This document shows, one piece after another, positions 16,134 to 24,200 of a stretch of DNA of 64,000 nt. The position numbers were made by a program, and so were the translations under genes. The notes beneath the pieces are model-generated. The model was not told the DNA's origin. It worked only from the letters and a program-made list of their open reading frames with translations, and did no database searches. The stretch covers positions 6,634,001-6,698,000 of the forward strand of contig NZ_CP178543.1 in assembly GCF_047276495.1 (NCBI RefSeq), in the 5' to 3' direction. How positions within the stretch are numbered: the stretch's first letter is position 1; each line of letters begins with the position of its first letter. The DNA comes from Capilliphycus salinus (GTDB lineage Bacteria > Cyanobacteriota > Cyanobacteriia > Cyanobacteriales > Microcoleaceae).

Positions 16134-16991
16134 TTAATTGGGTTTACAGCGCAATATTTGCGGCCCTGCGGTTTGTTTAACGAGTTCAGAAATTGTTGAG
16201 ATTAAATGGGGATTGATTGTGGTATAATAGTTTTGAGAAGATTGAATTTTCTCTACAATTTCTGCTAAGTTTGCATTTCCTTTTCTGGCTCCCAAACCGT
16301 TAACAGCGCATTCAATTTGACTCACGCCCAACTCCAACCCAACGAGGGAATTTTCTACAGCTTTTCCTAAATCATCGTGACAGTGAACCGAAACGGTTAC
16401 TTGTTTAAGTTGAGGAAGATTTTGATAGAGGTTTTGGAGTAATTGAAAAAAATATTCTCCCGAAGCCACGCCCAAACTATCGGGAATAGTGATAATTTTC
16501 GCCCCGCTTTCGATAGCCGTTTTAACCGCTTTAGCCAAAAAGTTAATCTCGCTGCGAGTCGCATCAAACGCAGTCCACTGAACACAATCACAATAATTTT
16601 TTGCTAGGGAAATCGATAGATTAATTTTTGACAAAACCGAGTTGTTATCCAAGGTTTTTGAAGATGAATTGAGATGAACAAGAGTATAGAGATTGATGCA
16701 AGTTTTCTCGGCTTTTTCTAACGCTTTTGCAGCCTGTTGAATTTCCGTTTCCTGAGAACCGGCTAACGCACAAATTGTAGAATGTTTAACAACCTGAGAA
16801 ACGGCTATAATTTCCTCAATATCTTTTGCATATTGTCCCGGATATCCAACCTCAATCGTATTAACTCCCATTTCCTCAAGTTGTCGAGCAATTTTCACTT
16901 TATCTTGTAAAGTAAAGCGAACGCCCGGGGTAAGTTCTCCGTCTCTTAGGGTCGTATCAAAAATCAGAATAGGAGAATGATGAATCATCAT
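16134..16991 (-). CDS. short LeuA/HMGL-like enzyme lacking the regulatory domain, 285 aa
   Basis: Aldol-type acyltransferase of the isopropylmalate/homocitrate synthase (HMGL-like) superfamily. The TIM-barrel marks are present: DTTLRDGELTPGVRFT near the start (R and D for metal and substrate), EVGYPG, HCHDDLGKAVENSL (the HxH metal-binding site) and NGLGARKGNANLAEI. At 285 residues it holds only the catalytic barrel. Ordinary LeuA is over 500 residues, with a C-terminal leucine-binding domain. So it should not be feedback-regulated in the usual way and may act on a different oxo-acid. An ATG lies at either residue 1 or 2. The stop is followed by an AT-rich gap. Confidence 0.8.
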   Translation of the reverse strand: MMIHHSPILIFDTTLRDGELTPGVRFTLQDKVKIARQLEEMGVNTIEVGYPGQYAKDIEEIIAVSQVVKHSTICALAGSQETEIQQAAKALEKAEKTCINLYTLVHLNSSSKTLDNNSVLSKINLSISLAKNYCDCVQWTAFDATRSEINFLAKAVKTAIESGAKIITIPDSLGVASGEYFFQLLQNLYQNLPQLKQVTVSVHCHDDLGKAVENSLVGLELGVSQIECAVNGLGARKGNANLAEIVEKIQSSQNYYTTINPHLISTISELVKQTAGPQILRCKPN

Positions 16992-17006
16992 GTTTTAATC
17001 CGTAAA

Positions 17007-17798
17007 TTAATTGACTTGACGATTTTTATAGTTGGTTTTAACCGTGTTTTGATTCAAAAATGGATTGCCTTGAGATTGAATATTTTTTTGATAAACCGGA
17101 TAAAAACGCTTGGTTTGATTGGAAAATTTCCAAGTAATATTATCGGGATCTTTTTGACAACACCAGTCGGTAAACTGGGGTTTTGTCTTCCATTTGCTTA
17201 AGGTACTCGGATGAACGTTTAACCGCTTTGCGAGTTCCAATTGGTTGAGATTTTCGGGAATTTCGGCTTGAATAGAAGGGGGAATGGGAAATAATGAAAC
17301 TTCGTTCTTTTTTGTCGGTTCGGGTTGGGGTTTTTCGGGAGGTTGAGAAGCAATGGGGGTGGAGTTAACAGTCTGATTTTGTAAGAACTGAATTTCCTCG
17401 AATTCCGAACTTGAAATTACAGCTTGAGCGGTAGAAAAGTAATAAACAATTCCGCCTTGATCTGTAACTTCAAAGTGAGCGGAAAATTCCGTTGCTTTTC
17501 GATCTAAATATTCTCGCACATCCTCAGCTTGAACTTGAGAATTCATCGCCAAATCTAAGGGAGTAATCCAACCGTCATTTTCTTGAACTAAGCGATAAAA
17601 AACCTGATTGAGATGGGTTAATTTATCAAGCTGTTTTTTCTGATAACGTTTCCAAAAACGCCAAGCCCCGAGTCCTCCAACTAAAAGTAATAAAAGGGGG
17701 ATGGTATCTTTCATTACGAGCAATCCTAGCGCAATTGCAATCCCAAAGGCAACATATCCGCCCTCGTCCTTTTTCGGTTCTGGTGTAATTTGAGACAT
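17007..17798 (-). CDS. membrane-anchored protein with helix-turn-helix-like segments, 263 aa
   Basis: Residues about 14-47 hold one or two closely spaced hydrophobic segments (FGIAIALGLLVM, TIPLLLLLVGGLGAW), followed by basic residues. The cytoplasmic part has a winged-helix-like stretch ('VQENDGWITPLDLAMNSQVQAEDVREYLDRKATEF') and, after a Pro/Glu-rich linker, an HTH-like motif ('LNQLELAKRLNVHPSTLSKWKT'). The protein ends with a basic Asn-rich tail. I do not recognise a named family. The layout suggests a membrane-bound DNA-binding or scaffold protein, which is inference. It starts just upstream of the LeuA-like gene on the same strand, with 15 bases between. Confidence 0.65.
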   Translation of the reverse strand: MSQITPEPKKDEGGYVAFGIAIALGLLVMKDTIPLLLLLVGGLGAWRFWKRYQKKQLDKLTHLNQVFYRLVQENDGWITPLDLAMNSQVQAEDVREYLDRKATEFSAHFEVTDQGGIVYYFSTAQAVISSSEFEEIQFLQNQTVNSTPIASQPPEKPQPEPTKKNEVSLFPIPPSIQAEIPENLNQLELAKRLNVHPSTLSKWKTKPQFTDWCCQKDPDNITWKFSNQTKRFYPVYQKNIQSQGNPFLNQNTVKTNYKNRQVN

Positions 17799-17924
17799 GG
17801 TTTTCTTTTAGCTAATACTTGCTGACCTGCCCATAATTTGACATACTAGCGATACAGAACTCAAGCGGTAATTCAGGAATTATCAGTAACTAACTCTCAA
17901 TTCGGGTTGTGTGAGGTAGCTTAA

Positions 17925-18434
17925 ATGGATTTTCAGTTTAGACGAGTGGTGAGGTTGCTAACGTTAGCGACCCTGGTCACAAGTTTGACAGGTTGTGCGG
18001 GAAGTCGCCAGGTTCAATGTCGCAAGCTGATGGAGGTGGTTGATCAGGGAAACTTGGCGATCGCTGTTCCGAATAACCAAGATAATAGCGCGACAACTCT
18101 CAGGTTAGCACAAGAACTGAATATTGTTGCCGATCAAATGGAGAAACTGTATCTAACCAATGGTCGGTTAAAGAGAATTCGGTCGGGTTTTACGGAGGTT
18201 TTTCGTGAATTTGCGGTGGTTATTAACGAGATGGGTCTAGCATTAGAAGCGGGAGAAAAAACACCGATTAATGTTGAAGGTCGCGCCGAATTAGTAAAAG
18301 CAATTGACAAGGTTAATGAAATTAGTCAACGGACAACTCCCATTAGTGAAAAAGCAGATTCTCTGATGGCGGAAATGACAAAACATTGTCCTCCCGAATC
18401 TTTACAACCCGAAGAACCCAACGCTTCACAGTGA
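17925..18434 (+). CDS. hypothetical lipoprotein, 169 aa
   Basis: Basic start (FRRVVR), hydrophobic core and lipobox LTGC with the lipidated cysteine at residue 24. The mature part is helical, with charged heptad-like patterns (LRLAQELNIVADQMEKLYL, ELVKAIDKVNEISQR), and ends in a proline-rich tail. It has two more cysteines (residue 32 and near the end, HCPPES) which could pair in the periplasm. Family not recognised. Single gene followed by a strong terminator. Confidence 0.7.
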   Translation: MDFQFRRVVRLLTLATLVTSLTGCAGSRQVQCRKLMEVVDQGNLAIAVPNNQDNSATTLRLAQELNIVADQMEKLYLTNGRLKRIRSGFTEVFREFAVVINEMGLALEAGEKTPINVEGRAELVKAIDKVNEISQRTTPISEKADSLMAEMTKHCPPESLQPEEPNASQ

Positions 18435-18442
18435 TCAATTGA

Positions 18443-18476
18443 AAAAACCCGGTAACTTTATCGAAACCGGGTTTTT
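18443..18476 (+). terminator. rho-independent terminator
   Basis: AAAAACCCGGT (18443-18453) pairs with ACCGGGTTTTT (18466-18476). The T-run is part of the right arm. Closes the lipoprotein gene. Confidence 0.8.
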
Positions 18477-18499
18477 AGCCTGTACGCCCGGGTCATGTC

Positions 18500-18625
18500 G
18501 GGGCGGGTTCGGTCTAAATCTACATTTTCCCACAAATAACTGATATAAACCCGCCCGGGTCATGTCGGGGCGGGTTTATGCAGGTTATTGATAAGAGACA
18601 TACATTTAGGCTGAACCCGCCCCTA
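18500..18625. repeat. two GGGGCGGGTT palindromic elements
   Basis: GGGGCGGGTT at 18500 faces AACCCGCCC near 18548-18556, and a second GGGGCGGGTT at 18567 faces AACCCGCCCCTAC ending at 18625. Each pair encloses about 40 bases of unrelated sequence. GGGTCATGTCGGGGCGGGTT precedes both, so the two are also direct repeats. The same family occurs at 39307, 46481, 47766-48320, 49361, 49502-49683, 52190 and 52456. Confidence 0.8.
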
Positions 18626-18643
18626 CAGAAATTTTGCCTTCTT

Positions 18644-19141
18644 TTAATGATGAATTTCTAAACTAAGAACATAACGACCGAGTTGTAATTTTTCTGACCA
18701 AAGTTCGTATTCTAAACGCAAATATTCGGGCAAAGGAGAGCCGCCTAATTCTAAATTGCGGGTAAAATTCCGCAGTCTAAATTGACGGGGAACCGTTTCC
18801 GATTCCGTTTGTAAATAATAGCGACTAATCCCATACATTCCCTTTTGCCACAAATGACGATAGCTGTATTTCGTGTTACCTTGCATGGTCATCACCGCCC
18901 GATAGGGGGAAACTTCCAGCCACAGCAGACGGGGTTTTTGGGGTGTCGGGGGGAATGGGGACGGGGTGTCCGGTGGTTGCCAGTCTAAAATTTCCGGTTC
19001 GTGTAACAACAGGTGAAACTGATCATTATCTCTAGGATAAAAGGTCGCTGCTGTTTCAACGAGCGATCGCACGGGTAAGTCCACCGAAACCACAGACAGG
19101 CTTACGGGTTTGCGAGAATGTGTTAACATATGCCTTATCAT
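18644..19141 (-). CDS. hypothetical protein, 165 aa
   Basis: A frame of 165 codons from ATG 19141, or 161 from ATG 19129. The protein is soluble with mixed beta content. It has a conserved-looking core 'LLWLEVSPYRAVMTMQGNTKYSYRHLWQKGMYGISRYYL', preceded by a proline-rich segment. No signal peptide or membrane segment. I believe similar proteins occur in many cyanobacteria next to housekeeping genes, but I cannot name the family. It is divergent from aroA, with 85 bases between start codons, so they may share a regulatory region. Confidence 0.6.
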   Translation of the reverse strand: MIRHMLTHSRKPVSLSVVSVDLPVRSLVETAATFYPRDNDQFHLLLHEPEILDWQPPDTPSPFPPTPQKPRLLWLEVSPYRAVMTMQGNTKYSYRHLWQKGMYGISRYYLQTESETVPRQFRLRNFTRNLELGGSPLPEYLRLEYELWSEKLQLGRYVLSLEIHH

Positions 19142-19226
19142 TAACTATAAATCCCCAGTCTGAAATTGTGATTTAGCACAAAGAAAGCGTTAGGATGACT
19201 AGGGAAATCCTTCCTCTCCTTATCCT

Positions 19227-20573
19227 ATGCTAACTGGGATTATTGAAACAAAAACTTCAGAAAGTCAACAGAGTCTAAGCGTTGACCCGCCTACATCGGG
19301 TTTATCTTTGCACGGTACTATCGAAATACCCGGAGATAAGTCAATCTCCCACCGGGCGTTAATGTTGGGCGCCCTGGCGACGGGAACCACAACCATTGAA
19401 GGGTTGCTTTTGGGGGCCGATCCTCGCAGTACCGCCGGCTGTTTCTCCCAGATGGGGGCGCAAATTTCCGAGTTGAACGAACAACGGGTTGAAGTTCAGG
19501 GCATTGGTTTGGGCCAGTTGCACGAACCGACTCAAGTTTTGGATGCGGGAAACTCGGGAACGACGCTGCGGTTGATGATGGGAATTCTGGCTTCTCATCG
19601 GGATCGCTTTTTTACGGTGACGGGCGATCATTCTTTGGTACGGCGTCCGATGGATCGGGTGGTCAAACCGTTACTACAAATGGGGGCGATGATTTGGGGG
19701 CGACAGGGCGGATCTTTCGCGCCGCTCGCCATTCAAGGTCAACGCCTCAAACCTATTCATTATAACTCGCCGATCGCCTCGGCGCAAGTCAAATCCTGTG
19801 TGCTGTTGGCGGGTTTGATGGCCGAAGGCGAAACAACGGTAACGGAACCGGCGTTATCGCGAGATCACAGCGAACGGATGTTACGGGCGTTTGGGGCGAC
19901 GGTCAAGGTTGATCCGGAAACCCACAGCGCGACGGTCGTAGGCCCTGCGAAATTACAAGGTCAACCGGTTGTGGTGCCGGGGGATATTAGTTCGGCGGCG
20001 TTTTGGCTGGTGGCAGGGGCGATTGTTCCGGGTTCGGAGTTGTTAATTAAAAATGTGGGAGTGAACCCAACTCGGACCGGAATTTTAGACGCTTTAGAAA
20101 TGATGGAAGCGGATATTCAACTCGAAAATAAACGGGAAGTCGCCGGAGAACCGGTCGCCGATTTGCGGGTAAAATACAGTCAATTAAAAGCCTGTACTTT
20201 GGAAGGTTCTTTAATTCCCCGTTTAATTGATGAAATTCCAATTTTGGCCGTTGCTGCAACTTCTGCAAAAGGAACAACAATTATTCGAGATGCGGAAGAA
20301 TTGCGGGTAAAAGAAAGCGATCGCATTCAGGTAATGGCGGCCGAATTAAACCGCATGGGCGCGAAAGTTAGCGAGTTACCCGACGGGATGGAAATTGTTG
20401 GCGGTACGGCTTTAAATGGGGCCGAAGTTGATAGTTATACCGATCATCGGATTGCCATGAGTTTGGCGATTGCCGCCTTAAAAGCCAGTGGAAAAACGAC
20501 CATTGGAAGGGCGGAAGCGGCTTCGATTTCCTATCCTCAGTTTACCACAACTTTACAACAAATTTGCGGGTAA
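19227..20573 (+). CDS. aroA: 3-phosphoshikimate 1-carboxyvinyltransferase (EPSP synthase), 448 aa
   Basis: Sixth step of the shikimate pathway, joining shikimate 3-phosphate and phosphoenolpyruvate. Motifs are complete: GDKSISHRALMLGALATG (about 35-52, with the Lys and Ser of the S3P site), LDAGNSGTTLRLMMGIL (the LxAGNxGT loop), SAQVKSCVLLAGL, RDHSERMLRAFGA, VVVPGDISSAAFWLVAGA and ELRVKESDRIQVMAAEL. Residues NSG-T are the class II type, as opposed to glyphosate-sensitive class I NAGTA. The class call is from memory of these motifs and should be checked. Length is normal. Confidence 0.95.
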   Translation: MLTGIIETKTSESQQSLSVDPPTSGLSLHGTIEIPGDKSISHRALMLGALATGTTTIEGLLLGADPRSTAGCFSQMGAQISELNEQRVEVQGIGLGQLHEPTQVLDAGNSGTTLRLMMGILASHRDRFFTVTGDHSLVRRPMDRVVKPLLQMGAMIWGRQGGSFAPLAIQGQRLKPIHYNSPIASAQVKSCVLLAGLMAEGETTVTEPALSRDHSERMLRAFGATVKVDPETHSATVVGPAKLQGQPVVVPGDISSAAFWLVAGAIVPGSELLIKNVGVNPTRTGILDALEMMEADIQLENKREVAGEPVADLRVKYSQLKACTLEGSLIPRLIDEIPILAVAATSAKGTTIIRDAEELRVKESDRIQVMAAELNRMGAKVSELPDGMEIVGGTALNGAEVDSYTDHRIAMSLAIAALKASGKTTIGRAEAASISYPQFTTTLQQICG

Positions 20574-20655
20574 TTTTGACTTGAAAGGCTACAAATTCAT
20601 TTATTCCGCTTAAGTTTTTTATCTACCCCAAGTTCTTTCTCTACCCTAACCCCCC

Positions 20656-20718
20656 ATTTATCCCCCCGAGCAAGCCATTTATCCCCCCGAGCAAGCCATT
20701 TATCCCCCCGAGCAAGCC
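20656..20718. repeat. 21-bp tandem repeat, three copies
   Basis: The unit ATTTATCCCCCCGAGCAAGCC starts at 20656, 20677 and 20698, three perfect copies. The array lies between aroA and the TspO-like gene. A CCCCC/GGGGGG pairing with AAAAAGGGGGG just after it (20721-20731) could form a hairpin with the third copy. Confidence 0.85.
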
Positions 20719-20773
20719 TTAAAAAGGGGGGAATGAAAAAGGGGATATCAACCTGTAAGTATGAGGAATCCAA

Positions 20774-21583
20774 ATGACTTCTAATTCTCCCTCTTCTAAT
20801 CAACATAATTTCAGACAATGGCTCACTTTAATTGCGATTTTTGTGGCGTTTGCGGTGAATGTCTTGTCAAATTTTTTCCCCCTGAATGGGTTGACAATTG
20901 GAGAAATCTCTAATGTACTCTTTGGCGAGGTGAAAATTATTCCCGCCAACTACGCTTTTGCCATTTGGGGATTGATTTATTTGGGATTATTTAGCTTGGG
21001 AATTTATCAATTTCTTCCCGCCCAACGAGATAATCCCCGCTTGCAAGATATGGGATATTTTTTGGTGATGGCTTGTGTCGCTCAAATTATTTGGGTGTGG
21101 GTGTTTTTATCTCGACTGTTTCTTCCTTCTTTAATTGCAATGGTGGGAATTTTGTTGGCTTTAATTGCGGGTTATTTGGCCCTAAATATTGGTAAAGAAA
21201 AAGTTCCAAAATGGGAAAGATGGTGTGTTAACGCTCCGATGAGTATTTATTTGGCTTGGATTAGCGTGGCGACTATTGTTAATGTGGCGATTTTTTTGGA
21301 AAGTATAGATTGGAATGGTTGGGGAATTTCACCAGAAATTTGGACTGCAATTTTATTAATTATAGCAGGAATTATCGCTGTTTTGATGAGAATAAATTAT
21401 CAAGAAACGGCTTTTCCTCTGGTGTTTTTGTGGGCGATTATTGCCATTATCGTCAGACAATTTAACGAATCTTTAATTGTGTTAACGGCGTTGGGTGTTT
21501 GTTTGGCGATTTCGTTGGTGGGTATAGGTTCAACGGTTTCTCATCATTCCCAAGTCGCCGAGTCTAGTGTTGAGAAAAGATGA
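20774..21583 (+). CDS. TspO/MBR-related tryptophan-rich membrane protein, 269 aa
   Basis: Eight or so hydrophobic segments. The helix bearing 'IPANYAFAIWGLIYLGLF' resembles the conserved W-G-x-x-Y stretch of the TspO/MBR (tryptophan-rich sensory) family, and tryptophans recur in later helices (IIWVWVF, WERWCVNAPMSIYLAW). The length is longer than classical TspO (about 160), matching the longer bacterial branch. In bacteria TspO proteins bind tetrapyrroles; whether this branch does is not known. GAGG lies just upstream of the ATG. Confidence 0.65.
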   Translation: MTSNSPSSNQHNFRQWLTLIAIFVAFAVNVLSNFFPLNGLTIGEISNVLFGEVKIIPANYAFAIWGLIYLGLFSLGIYQFLPAQRDNPRLQDMGYFLVMACVAQIIWVWVFLSRLFLPSLIAMVGILLALIAGYLALNIGKEKVPKWERWCVNAPMSIYLAWISVATIVNVAIFLESIDWNGWGISPEIWTAILLIIAGIIAVLMRINYQETAFPLVFLWAIIAIIVRQFNESLIVLTALGVCLAISLVGIGSTVSHHSQVAESSVEKR

Positions 21584-21629
21584 TTGAGAGTTTTCAATCA
21601 CCTTCTTTGCTGACTCGCGAGTTGATATT

Positions 21630-22394
21630 CTAAGGATTTTCTAACTGTTCGGGATTGATTCCTTGTTCTCGCAATTGTTGAATTAAAGCTTGATAGCGTT
21701 GTTGTTCTTGTTGTAATTGAGTTAGGGCTTCTTCTGCTCGCTGACGCTCTTGTTCGGCACGTTGGTATTCTTCTTCTGCTCGTTGACGCTCTTGTTCGGC
21801 ACGTTGGTATTCTTGTTCTGCACGTTCATCGAGTTCGACAGAAGTGAGAAACTTTCGCCCATCAGGACGATAAATTTCTAGGTTATTTTCTGTCAGTTCA
21901 AAACGAATTTGTAAGCGAGGACTTACCCAGCCGTTAATCTGTTCAATTTCTTCTAAATGTTCGTTGACCCGCAAAGAACCTATCAATTCAACCCTTTGAG
22001 GCTCATAAATGTAATATTCTTCTACACCATATTGTTGATAAAAAAACAATTTTCTAATCATCTCTTGAGGGCGATTTCCGGGCGAGAGAATTTCAAACAC
22101 CACTTGAGGTGTAATATTATTTTCTTTCCATTGTTGATAGGAACCTCGCTCTCCTTTGGGTCTTCCAAACGCAACTAAAACATCGGGTGCTTGACGAATT
22201 TTCGGATTTCCTTCAACCGGATACCACAACAAATCACCCGCTACAAAGATATTTTCATCTTGATAAAACAAGATTTCTAGATTTTCTTTAATCGTAACAA
22301 TCCATTGAAATTGTAGGGTATTATCCGCCATCGGTTGACCATCGCTATCCGGGTAAATAATATCGGTTTGAGTTTCCGGTATTTGTTGTACCAT
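21630..22394 (-). CDS. Uma2-family (DUF820) endonuclease-like protein with coiled-coil tail, 254 aa
   Basis: The Uma2/DUF820 fold has PD-(D/E)XK-type residues: 'RQAPDVLVAFGRPKGER' gives the Pro-Asp, and 'PQVVFEILSPGNR' gives the Glu-x-Leu-Ser strand. YQQYGVEEYYIYEP is the usual following motif. The last ~65 residues are a coiled coil made of repeated AEQERQRAEEEYQR units, reflecting DNA repeats. The family is hugely expanded in cyanobacteria and its substrate is unknown. ATG start; convergent with the TspO-like gene by about 45 bases. Confidence 0.85.
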   Translation of the reverse strand: MVQQIPETQTDIIYPDSDGQPMADNTLQFQWIVTIKENLEILFYQDENIFVAGDLLWYPVEGNPKIRQAPDVLVAFGRPKGERGSYQQWKENNITPQVVFEILSPGNRPQEMIRKLFFYQQYGVEEYYIYEPQRVELIGSLRVNEHLEEIEQINGWVSPRLQIRFELTENNLEIYRPDGRKFLTSVELDERAEQEYQRAEQERQRAEEEYQRAEQERQRAEEALTQLQQEQQRYQALIQQLREQGINPEQLENP

Positions 22395-22533
22395 TGCTTT
22401 TACCTCAATCCATTACTTGAGAGAATAATTTATAATCCCATTTTTAGACTATGATTATGATAACATTAGTTAACCCAGTCGTCGGGCAGGACTTTGTAAA
22501 ATTAACCCTCAATGCTGTTATTATCACCTTCTC

Positions 22534-24045
22534 ATGCCTAATATTCACGCGCCGGAACTTCCCCAAAATTTCCCTTGGTTAAATACAGAACATCCGTTAT
22601 CGCTGAAGTCTCTGCGGGGACGGGTAGTTTTGTTAGATTTTTGGACGTATTGCTGTATTAATTGTTTGCATATTTTGCCGGATTTAAAATATTTTGAACA
22701 AAAATATCGGGAGAGTTTAACCGTAATTGGTGTACATTCTGCCAAATTTGATAATGAAAAAGAAGTCGAAAATATCCGTCAAGCGATTCTGCGATATGAC
22801 ATTGAACATCCGGTTTTAGTCGATAACGGTTTTGAAGTTTGGCAACAGTACGCCGTTAACGCTTGGCCGACTTTAGTCTTAATTGACCCCAAAGGTTATT
22901 ATGTGGGAAGTGCAGCAGGGGAAGGAAATCGCGAGATAATTGATGAGATTTTGAGCCAATTAATTGAGGAACATCGCCAACAGGGAACGATTAATTTTGA
23001 GGAAATTACTCTCAGTTTAGAAAAGCAAAAACAACCTTTAATAACCCCTTTGGCTTTTCCGGGGAAAGTGTTGGCTGATGGGGCGGAAAATAGTTTATTT
23101 ATTGCCGATTCCGGACACAATCGAATTGTTATCGGAACAACAGAAGGGGAGATATTAGAAATCATTGGAAGCGGAAAAGCGGGGTTAACAGACGGTTCGT
23201 TTCAACAGGCGCAATTTTTCGCACCGCAGGGAATGGCGTTGGATACAAACCAACAAATTCTTTATGTCGCCGATACGGAAAATCACGCGATAAGAAAGAT
23301 AGATTTACAGCAAAAAACCGTTACAACCATTGCGGGAACCGGAGAACAAAGCCATTTTATTTATCCTCACGGCGGTACGGCGTTGGAAACTCAATTAAAC
23401 TCGCCTTGGGATTTAGAAAAAGTTGGGGATAAACTTTATATTGCGATGGCGGGTTGTCATCAAATTTGGGTGATGAATTTGGAAACAAATCAAGTTCAAA
23501 CCTATGCGGGTTTTGGTGCGGAATCTTGTGTGGATGGGGAATTATTAGAAGCGGCTTTTTCTCAACCCAGTGGGATAACCACGAATGGGATAGAATTATT
23601 TATCGCAGATAGCGAAATTAGTTCAATTCGAGGCGTGGGTTTGGGAGAAAATACGGGGGAAAATACGGGGGAAAATACAACAGTAAGAACCGTTTGCGGG
23701 AGCGGAGATTTATTTGGGTTTGCAGATGTAGACGGAGAGGGTTTTGACGTGCGGTTGCAGCACTGTTTGGGGGTGGAATTTGCTCAAAATTATCTCTGGG
23801 TTGCGGATACTTACAACCACAAAATTAAGCGGGTTGATGTGAAAACGGGAACCTGCGAAACGGTGTTGGGAAATGACGGGAGTTTTTCCGAACCTTCGGG
23901 GTTAAGTGCGGTGGGTTCTTTATTGTATGTTGCGGATACAAATAACCATCAAATTCGACAAATTGATTTAGAAAAACTAACCGTTAAAACCCTAAATTTT
24001 CCGGGGTTATGTGCGCCGGATGTTTGTATTCCCAAACTCAATTAA
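22534..24045 (+). CDS. thioredoxin-like domain plus NHL-repeat protein (NHLRC2-like), 503 aa
   Basis: The N-terminal ~150 residues form a thioredoxin-like (TlpA/ResA type) domain with the motif YCCINC (39-44), so the CxxC is Cys41-Ile-Asn-Cys44. The remainder is a beta-propeller of NHL repeats ('LFIADSGHNRIVI', 'LYVADTENHAIRKIDL', 'LWVADTYNHKIKRV', 'LYVADTNNHQIRQIDL'). This matches the NHLRC2-like architecture known from bacteria to animals. A redox role is likely but the partner is unknown. A GENT micro-repeat (three copies, from a 15-base DNA repeat near 23646-23680) sits in a surface loop. No signal peptide, so cytoplasmic. Confidence 0.85.
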   Translation: MPNIHAPELPQNFPWLNTEHPLSLKSLRGRVVLLDFWTYCCINCLHILPDLKYFEQKYRESLTVIGVHSAKFDNEKEVENIRQAILRYDIEHPVLVDNGFEVWQQYAVNAWPTLVLIDPKGYYVGSAAGEGNREIIDEILSQLIEEHRQQGTINFEEITLSLEKQKQPLITPLAFPGKVLADGAENSLFIADSGHNRIVIGTTEGEILEIIGSGKAGLTDGSFQQAQFFAPQGMALDTNQQILYVADTENHAIRKIDLQQKTVTTIAGTGEQSHFIYPHGGTALETQLNSPWDLEKVGDKLYIAMAGCHQIWVMNLETNQVQTYAGFGAESCVDGELLEAAFSQPSGITTNGIELFIADSEISSIRGVGLGENTGENTGENTTVRTVCGSGDLFGFADVDGEGFDVRLQHCLGVEFAQNYLWVADTYNHKIKRVDVKTGTCETVLGNDGSFSEPSGLSAVGSLLYVADTNNHQIRQIDLEKLTVKTLNFPGLCAPDVCIPKLN

Positions 24046-24061
24046 TCTTATCGGATAGAAA

Positions 24062-24089
24062 AGAGAGGATTTGAAAAATAGTCCTCTCT
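24062..24089 (+). terminator. hairpin after the NHL-repeat gene
   Basis: AGAGAGGA (24062-24069) pairs with TCCTCTCT (24082-24089) around a 12-base loop. No T-run follows. It probably marks the transcript end before the ABC importer promoter. Confidence 0.45.
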
Positions 24090-24135
24090 CCGGTTCGGTT
24101 TTCCAAGATAAAATATTGAAATGTTCAAACCGAAC

Positions 24136-24164
24136 TTGACAGGGGTAAATAATCATGGTAAAAA
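24136..24164 (+). promoter_or_regulatory. candidate promoter of the BMP importer operon
   Basis: TTGACA (24136-24141), 17 bases, TAAAAA (24159-24164, four of six to TATAAT). This would start transcription about 30 bases upstream of the GTG at 24201. Confidence 0.4.
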
Positions 24165-24200
24165 CTTAAAAATAAATGAATTTTTTAAAATAAACCAACA

